Shown piece after piece: positions 30,219-33,870 of a DNA stretch of 33,870 nt. Each line of letters opens with the position of its first letter. Position 1 is the first letter of the stretch. A program made the position numbers and the translations under genes. The stretch spans positions 1 to 33,870 of the forward strand of contig JAFZZT010000012.1 of assembly GCA_017615595.1 (NCBI GenBank), written 5' to 3'. The DNA comes from Bacteroidales bacterium (GTDB lineage: Bacteria > Bacteroidota > Bacteroidia > Bacteroidales > WCHB1-69). Below the pieces are notes generated by a model. It ran no database searches, was not told where the DNA came from, and saw only the letters and a list, made by a program, of their open reading frames with translations.

Positions 30219-30288
30219 AACTATTATCTTTTAATTTCTAACTACTAACTACTAACTTCTAACTCTTAACTTTTATCTATTATCTATT
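30219..30288. repeat. Heptanucleotide array across the nqrC stop
   Basis: Ten in-phase units: AACTATT, ATCTTTT, AATTTCT, two AACTACT, AACTTCT, AACTCTT, AACTTTT, two ATCTATT. It begins 10 bases from the fusA start codon and extends 13 bases past the nqrC stop into its coding sequence, so the last residues of NqrC (IDNR) are repeat-encoded. Confidence 0.9.
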
Positions 30289-30866
30289 GTTTTCATCATC
30301 TCATCCACTCCCTTCGATGTCAGCGTCGCTCCAGAGATGGCATCCACGCGGTTCTCTTCGGCGATATCGCTGGCCGTGCCGGGCTTTAACACTCGTACGG
30401 AGACAAAATTGCCGTCCTGGTCATATAGCTTCTTGCCTACAAAAGATTGCAAGAATTGTTCTTCCGTGATCTTGGCGCCTAATCCGGGGGTCTCCGATTT
30501 GTGGTCGAAGCAGACGCCTTTGAGCGTCTGCCAGTCTTCCGAGACCACCGCGTAGCCCCAGATTGGTCCCCACAGTCCTTTGCCGTCCAAGCGCATGGCG
30601 ATGCCTTTGGATCCGTCAGCACAGACAACCCGGTATTGTCGGCCATCGTAGGTCAGAGGTACGGCCAGATTCGAGAAAGCCTCCACGGCTTTTGAACGGT
30701 CGATGTCGTGGCCCGCTGCCCGCAGGATCTGCTGGTACTGTTCCGCCTGCTTGTTAAGGTCGCGGCGCGGCTTCAAAGAAGCATACACTATCGTGAGCGT
30801 TGTGGTTATGATCAACACTAAGATGGTGATGTAAAGGAAAATATATGCGTTGCTGAATTTCTTCAT
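30273..30866 (-). CDS. nqrC: Na+-translocating NADH:quinone reductase subunit C
   Basis: NqrC is a membrane-anchored periplasmic flavoprotein holding a covalent FMN. ATG 30866 gives 197 residues: one N-terminal helix (8-30), the segment GKGLWGPIWGY, HKSETPGLGA, and the FMN attachment motif D-A-I-S-G-A-T with T181. It is shorter than the Vibrio protein (about 257). ATG overlaps the nqrB stop as ATGA, so the two are translationally coupled; this decides the start against the longer reading from 30932. Confidence 0.94.
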   Translation of the reverse strand: MKKFSNAYIFLYITILVLIITTTLTIVYASLKPRRDLNKQAEQYQQILRAAGHDIDRSKAVEAFSNLAVPLTYDGRQYRVVCADGSKGIAMRLDGKGLWGPIWGYAVVSEDWQTLKGVCFDHKSETPGLGAKITEEQFLQSFVGKKLYDQDGNFVSVRVLKPGTASDIAEENRVDAISGATLTSKGVDEMMKTIDNR

Positions 30867-31948
30867 GATCGCTTTTGTTTTCGGTTTGACAAGCGTTTCT
30901 GCCGCCGATTGATGGTGCTTTGGATGACACAATAATCGATCAGCGGGGCGAAGATATTCATCAGCAGGATGGCGAGCATCATGCCTTCGGGATAGCCCTT
31001 GTTGAGCAGGCGGATGAGGACGGCGAGCACGCCGATGAGCATTCCGTAGATATACTTGCCCGTGCGGGTGTGTGCGGCAGTGACGGGGTCGGTGGCCATG
31101 AAGACGGCGCCGAACAGGAATCCGCCCATCAGCAGCTGGTCGTGGGCCGCGATGGGACAGAGTCCGGCAGCCTGGCAGATCAGGGCTGTCGCGTAGCCGC
31201 CGACGAGGACGGTGAGCATGATGCGCCAGTCAGCCACCTGCGTGAAGAGAAGGATGGCTGCGCCCAAGAGGATGGCGATCTTGCAGGTCTCGCCGATACA
31301 GCCCGGGATGGTGCCGAGGAACAGCTCCCAGGTGGAGGGCATCGCCTCCAGGTGGCCGTTCATGGCGAGAGCCAAGGGCGTGGCGCTGGTGATGGCGTCA
31401 GCGCCGGAGATCCAGACCTTGTCGCCAGAGATGACAGAAGGGTAGGCGAAGAAGACGAATGCGCGGGCCAACAGCGCGGGATTCAAGAAGTTGTAGCCCG
31501 TGCCGCCGAAGACCTCCTTGCCAAAGAGCACGGCGAAGATGGTGGCCACGGCGACAATCCACAGCAGCACATCTGGCGGCATGATCATGGGGATGATGAA
31601 GCCCGTGACGAAAAAGCCTTCCGCCACTTCCTCTTTGCGTATCTGGGAGAAGAGGACCTCTACGCCCAGTCCGCTGACGTACGTCACGATGACCAACGGC
31701 AGCCATTTGAGGAAGCCGTACCAGAGACAGGGCCACAGGCCCGTGGTGCCGCCAGTGGCGAGAAAATGCTGATAGCCGACATTCCACCAGCCGAAGAGCA
31801 GGGCGGGGCAGAGCGCGATCATCACGGTGATCATGATGCGCTTCATATCGACCGCATCCCGCACGTGGCAGCGCCCTTCCGTGATGGTGGCGGGCGTCCG
31901 CAGGAACGTGTCCATGGCATCGATCAGTGCGTTGAATTTCTTGGCCAT
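30863..31948 (-). CDS. nqrB: Na+-translocating NADH:quinone reductase subunit B
   Basis: NqrB is the main membrane subunit, carrying a covalent FMN and riboflavin and forming the sodium path. It has 361 residues with about ten hydrophobic helices. RDAVDMKRIMI near residue 30, GKEVFGGTGYNFLNPALLARAF (from 143), ISGD and MATDPVTA match NqrB. The FMN threonine is T190 in the form D-A-I-T-S-A-T-P-L. It is shorter than the Vibrio protein (about 415), mainly at the N-terminus. nqrA, the usual preceding gene, is missing: a promoter box and a divergent gene lie upstream. Confidence 0.94.
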   Translation of the reverse strand: MAKKFNALIDAMDTFLRTPATITEGRCHVRDAVDMKRIMITVMIALCPALLFGWWNVGYQHFLATGGTTGLWPCLWYGFLKWLPLVIVTYVSGLGVEVLFSQIRKEEVAEGFFVTGFIIPMIMPPDVLLWIVAVATIFAVLFGKEVFGGTGYNFLNPALLARAFVFFAYPSVISGDKVWISGADAITSATPLALAMNGHLEAMPSTWELFLGTIPGCIGETCKIAILLGAAILLFTQVADWRIMLTVLVGGYATALICQAAGLCPIAAHDQLLMGGFLFGAVFMATDPVTAAHTRTGKYIYGMLIGVLAVLIRLLNKGYPEGMMLAILLMNIFAPLIDYCVIQSTINRRQKRLSNRKQKRS

Positions 31949-31969
31949 TGGGGTTTTCTTTCAAGGGTG

Positions 31970-31977
31970 CAAAGATA
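31970..31977 (-). promoter_or_regulatory. -7 box of nqrBC-fusA (TATCTTTG)
   Basis: Minus-strand TATCTTTG fits TAnnTTTG, 21 bases before the nqrB start. Its presence argues that nqrB is truly the first gene of its transcript. Confidence 0.65.
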
Positions 31978-32004
31978 CACATTATTCATGTTCATTATTT
32001 TTTA

Positions 32005-32012
32005 TATCTTTG
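32005..32012 (+). promoter_or_regulatory. -7 box of the OmpA-like/TonB-C gene (TATCTTTG)
   Basis: TATCTTTG, 28 bases before the ATG at 32041 and 27 bases from the oppositely oriented nqrB box of identical sequence. Confidence 0.65.
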
Positions 32013-32040
32013 CAGCGATTAATGAAAAACTAAAACAATT

Positions 32041-32886
32041 ATGAAAAAGGTCTTCCTAATATTATTTGCCCTTTTCACGTTGTTGAATGCACCCGCCCAG
32101 CGACACTATTACGTCGGGATTCCATTCCATAAGTGTTATCTGAAGGATTCCACGCGGTTTGTGATTGACTGCCTGCCGTGGAATCCGAACGGAAGACTGG
32201 ATCAGGCGTATATGCCATACTATCTGGAGCCGCTGAAGCAGTTTATGGCCATGCACCCCGGCTATAAGTGCAACTTTCTGCTGTACAGTCACGAAGAGAA
32301 CGAAGAGAAGAATCTGGCATTCACCACTTATCAGGCGAAAAGACTGGCAGAATATTTTACGAATGTAGATACCCTCTTTGGGCAAAAATACCTCAACGAA
32401 ATCATCCCTCACAGTGGCCCAAATCCTTTGTTCAAAGACATCCAGCCCGACAGCAGCCAGCGACTGCCTCGGTGGGAGGCAAATGTCGCTTTGAAATCCA
32501 GCGTCATTATCGAAGTGATCCGGAAAAAGCCAATAGATGCAATGGCGATGGTGACAGCCTATTACGCACAACCCTGTGAGGGCGAAGATTTTGATGTGGC
32601 GCCCTCTTTTCCCGGCGGTATAAACGGACTTTACGAATACTTGGATAAACGCATGGATTATTCGGTGGTGGGAGGTTTTGTTGACGTTATCGGCGTGGTG
32701 CTTGTGGAGTTCACCATTGAGGCCGACGGCAGCGTGACCTCTCCCGAAATCAAAATGGAACTGTTCTCCGCGCTTGATGAGCAGGCCCTGCGAATCGTGA
32801 GCGAGATGCCGCGATGGAACCCCGCCTTCAAGGATGGACACCCCGTGCGCTGCCGGTACCGGATACCGATGAGGTATTCTATGTGA
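32041..32886 (+). CDS. Secreted protein, OmpA-like N-terminal part plus TonB C-terminal domain
   Basis: A 281-residue exported protein: signal peptide 1-19 (MKKVFLILFALFTLLNAPAQ, cut near APA-Q). The middle region has an OmpA_C-like pattern: LEPLKQFMAMHPGYKCNFLLYSH, then TYQAKRLAEYF, and a region ending in an ANVALKSSVIIEVI strand. Residues about 200-280 match the TonB C-terminal domain: VEFTIEADGSVTSPEI, LDEQALRIVSEMPRWNPAF and the closing VRCRYRIPMRY. It lacks the N-terminal membrane anchor and proline-rich linker of true TonB, so energy transduction is doubtful; a periplasmic peptidoglycan- or protein-binding role is plausible. The OmpA assignment is tentative, the TonB one firmer. Confidence 0.75.
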   Translation: MKKVFLILFALFTLLNAPAQRHYYVGIPFHKCYLKDSTRFVIDCLPWNPNGRLDQAYMPYYLEPLKQFMAMHPGYKCNFLLYSHEENEEKNLAFTTYQAKRLAEYFTNVDTLFGQKYLNEIIPHSGPNPLFKDIQPDSSQRLPRWEANVALKSSVIIEVIRKKPIDAMAMVTAYYAQPCEGEDFDVAPSFPGGINGLYEYLDKRMDYSVVGGFVDVIGVVLVEFTIEADGSVTSPEIKMELFSALDEQALRIVSEMPRWNPAFKDGHPVRCRYRIPMRYSM

Positions 32887-32893
32887 AAATGAT

Positions 32894-32921
32894 AGCTAAC
32901 GGCTAACAGCCAATAGCTAAT
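32894..32921. repeat. Heptanucleotide array (AGCTAAY type) after the TonB-C gene
   Basis: Four in-phase units AGCTAAC, GGCTAAC, AGCCAAT, AGCTAAT. They start exactly one 7-nt step after the stop codon (32884-32886) and end 13 bases before the next promoter box. Confidence 0.7.
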
Positions 32922-32934
32922 GGCAAAAAAAATA

Positions 32935-32942
32935 TATCTTTG
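32935..32942 (+). promoter_or_regulatory. -7 box of the TIGR04076 gene (TATCTTTG)
   Basis: TATCTTTG fits TAnnTTTG and precedes the ATG at 32965 by 22 bases. It lies inside the longer open reading frame from 32920, which is therefore not the real start. Confidence 0.6.
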
Positions 32943-32964
32943 CTCCCTCAAAATCTCAACCCCA

Positions 32965-33282
32965 ATGCCCCTCTTCAACGTCAAAATCACCGTCATCCGG
33001 AAAGTGCAGCACACCGACCTATCAGAACTTTACGAGAACCCCATCGAGCACGCGTGCGAGGTGCGGGAGGGCGACACGTGGATCGCTGTGGGCGGACAGA
33101 AGCCCGAGGGACTCTGCGACAGCGCATGGGAGTCGATGCGGTGGTTTGTGGAGGAGCTCGCCGCTGGCCGCGGCAACTTCTACGACGGCTGGATGAAGAA
33201 CCCCTTCTCCGCCATGATCAGCTGTAACGACGGCTTCCGCCCCGTGAGCTTCCTGCTGGAGAGATGCGAGGAGGAGTGTTAG
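32965..33282 (+). CDS. TIGR04076 family protein
   Basis: A 105-residue soluble protein from ATG 32965 (MPLFNVKITVIRKV). The family pattern is clear: an opening V-K-I-T-V strand, HACEVREGDTWIAV, KPEGLCDSAW, then FYDGWMKNPFSAMISCNDGFRPVSFLLER. The function of the family is unknown; its paired cysteines and compact size are typical. It has its own promoter box. Its TAG stop codon forms the start of a heptanucleotide array running to the stop of the opposing gene. Confidence 0.82.
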   Translation: MPLFNVKITVIRKVQHTDLSELYENPIEHACEVREGDTWIAVGGQKPEGLCDSAWESMRWFVEELAAGRGNFYDGWMKNPFSAMISCNDGFRPVSFLLERCEEEC

Positions 33283-33342
33283 CCATTAGCTATTAGCTAT
33301 TAGCTATTAGTCATTGGTCTTAACTTTTAACTTTTAACTCAC
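33281..33342. repeat. Heptanucleotide array joining two convergent stop codons
   Basis: AGCCATT, three AGCTATT, AGTCATT, then a 6-base unit GGTCTT, then AACTTTT, AACTTTT, AACTCAC. It starts inside the TIGR04076 stop (33280-33282) and ends one base past the complement of the opposing stop (33339-33341), so it is the entire gap. Confidence 0.9.
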
Positions 33343-33870
33343 TTATAGTTGCACACCATAATCACCCACGCATGCTCTACAGCGTCTATTAGTTTTTGAT
33401 TTACATGGGAGAAGTCGATGGTGAGGGTGCCGTGCTTGTCTTGCTTCCATTTCAGTTCACCTTTCGGTGTACCCAAAAGTATCATTTTTGAATAAGGTTT
33501 GATTTTGGGCATATTCTCAATGACTAATGGTTCAGTTCTGTCAGGCTTATTAAATTCAATGATAAACAAGTCGTCATCTTTGGTGGTGAAACAGCGGGTG
33601 GTGCGGTTCCAGTTGACAAAGCCTTTCCAGACTCCAGGAACAGGAGTTGCTTCACCGCCGTCTTTACTCCACTTCAAGGAGATGTTGGCCTCCAGATCCT
33701 CCTCATGATAATCAATCTTAAAATGGATGAATTCGTCCTTATGCAATTTTAATGTGGTCTGTGCCTTAGGATTTGCGGACGCACTTTTGTCGTAGTGCAG
33801 TAAGGTGTCCCACTTGTCTTCGGCTGTTTTCAGGTAAACCGTAGCTCTGTCGTCAGCATTCAATGTTAGC
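33339..33870 (-). CDS. PA14/alpha-L-fucosidase-like protein, C-terminal part (cut by window edge)
   Basis: The frame stays open past the right edge, so only the last 177 or so codons are visible. The opening LNADDRATVYL and the later HFKIDYHEEDLEANISLKWS match the PA14 carbohydrate-binding fold. The closing part ENMPKIKPYSKMILLGTPKG followed by ELKWKQDKHGTLTID resembles the C-terminal beta domain of GH29 alpha-L-fucosidases. A catalytic GH29 domain, if present, would lie beyond the edge. I infer an exported glycan-degrading enzyme. Its TGA stop lies in the heptanucleotide array. Confidence 0.65.
   Translation of the reverse strand, partial: LTLNADDRATVYLKTAEDKWDTLLHYDKSASANPKAQTTLKLHKDEFIHFKIDYHEEDLEANISLKWSKDGGEATPVPGVWKGFVNWNRTTRCFTTKDDDLFIIEFNKPDRTEPLVIENMPKIKPYSKMILLGTPKGELKWKQDKHGTLTIDFSHVNQKLIDAVEHAWVIMVCNYK

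Noticed and set aside
25580..31948. Rnf complex instead of Nqr
   Set aside because: NqrF with fused ferredoxin, FAD and NADH domains is present, NqrB/NqrC show Nqr-type segments, and no RnfB or RnfC gene exists here.
30920..32044. 374-codon open frame opposite nqrB
   Set aside because: Antisense shadow, highly charged and repetitive (many D, E, H, G); it also crosses the divergent promoter region.

Overview
The window comes from a Bacteroidota genome, most likely order Bacteroidales. The evidence is Bacteroidota-type promoters (-7 box TAnnTTTG) in front of many genes, an Na+-translocating NADH:quinone reductase (Nqr) gene set, and families typical of the phylum: Porin_10-like porin, DUF4159, TonB-C protein, YtxH/holin-like trio. 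The species cannot be named. No rRNA, tRNA, CRISPR array, transposase or integrase was seen.

Left part (1-7046): an accessory, defence-type segment with lower GC than the rest. It holds a perfect 34-bp palindrome at the window edge, an AT-rich helical ORF open to the left edge, a broken Fic-family gene start, an AAA ATPase/DUF4143 gene, and a type I restriction HsdR subunit 4 nt behind it. No HsdM or HsdS is present. A hairpin at 7015-7046 closes the segment.

Middle (7069-25397): GC-richer housekeeping DNA, mostly on the minus strand. It contains atpH-atpA-atpG as a separate transcription unit, pyrE, then trpS followed by a VWA membrane protein, a DUF4159 protein and a secreted endonuclease/exonuclease/phosphatase. 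A divergent plus-strand pair (DUF721/DciA-like, uvrA) meets prsW stop-to-stop. Then come fumC, an outer-membrane porin, class II fructose-bisphosphate aldolase, and a three-gene envelope cluster (YtxH, holin-like, small basic protein).

Right part (25580-33870): the Nqr sodium pump in two blocks, nqrB-nqrC and nqrD-nqrE-nqrF, separated by an elongation factor G gene. nqrA is absent; nqrB has its own promoter and a divergent neighbour. The divergent side carries a secreted OmpA-like/TonB-C protein and a TIGR04076 protein. The window ends in the C-terminal part of a PA14/alpha-L-fucosidase-like protein.

The most unusual signal is a family of degenerate heptanucleotide tandem arrays (consensus on the plus strand [A/G]NCTNNN) filling many intergenic gaps. 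Most begin at, or contain, the stop codon of the adjacent gene. They differ in unit sequence from array to array (AACTGAT, AACTTTC, ATCTCTC, AGCTATT) but keep the 7-nt period and the same strand polarity.
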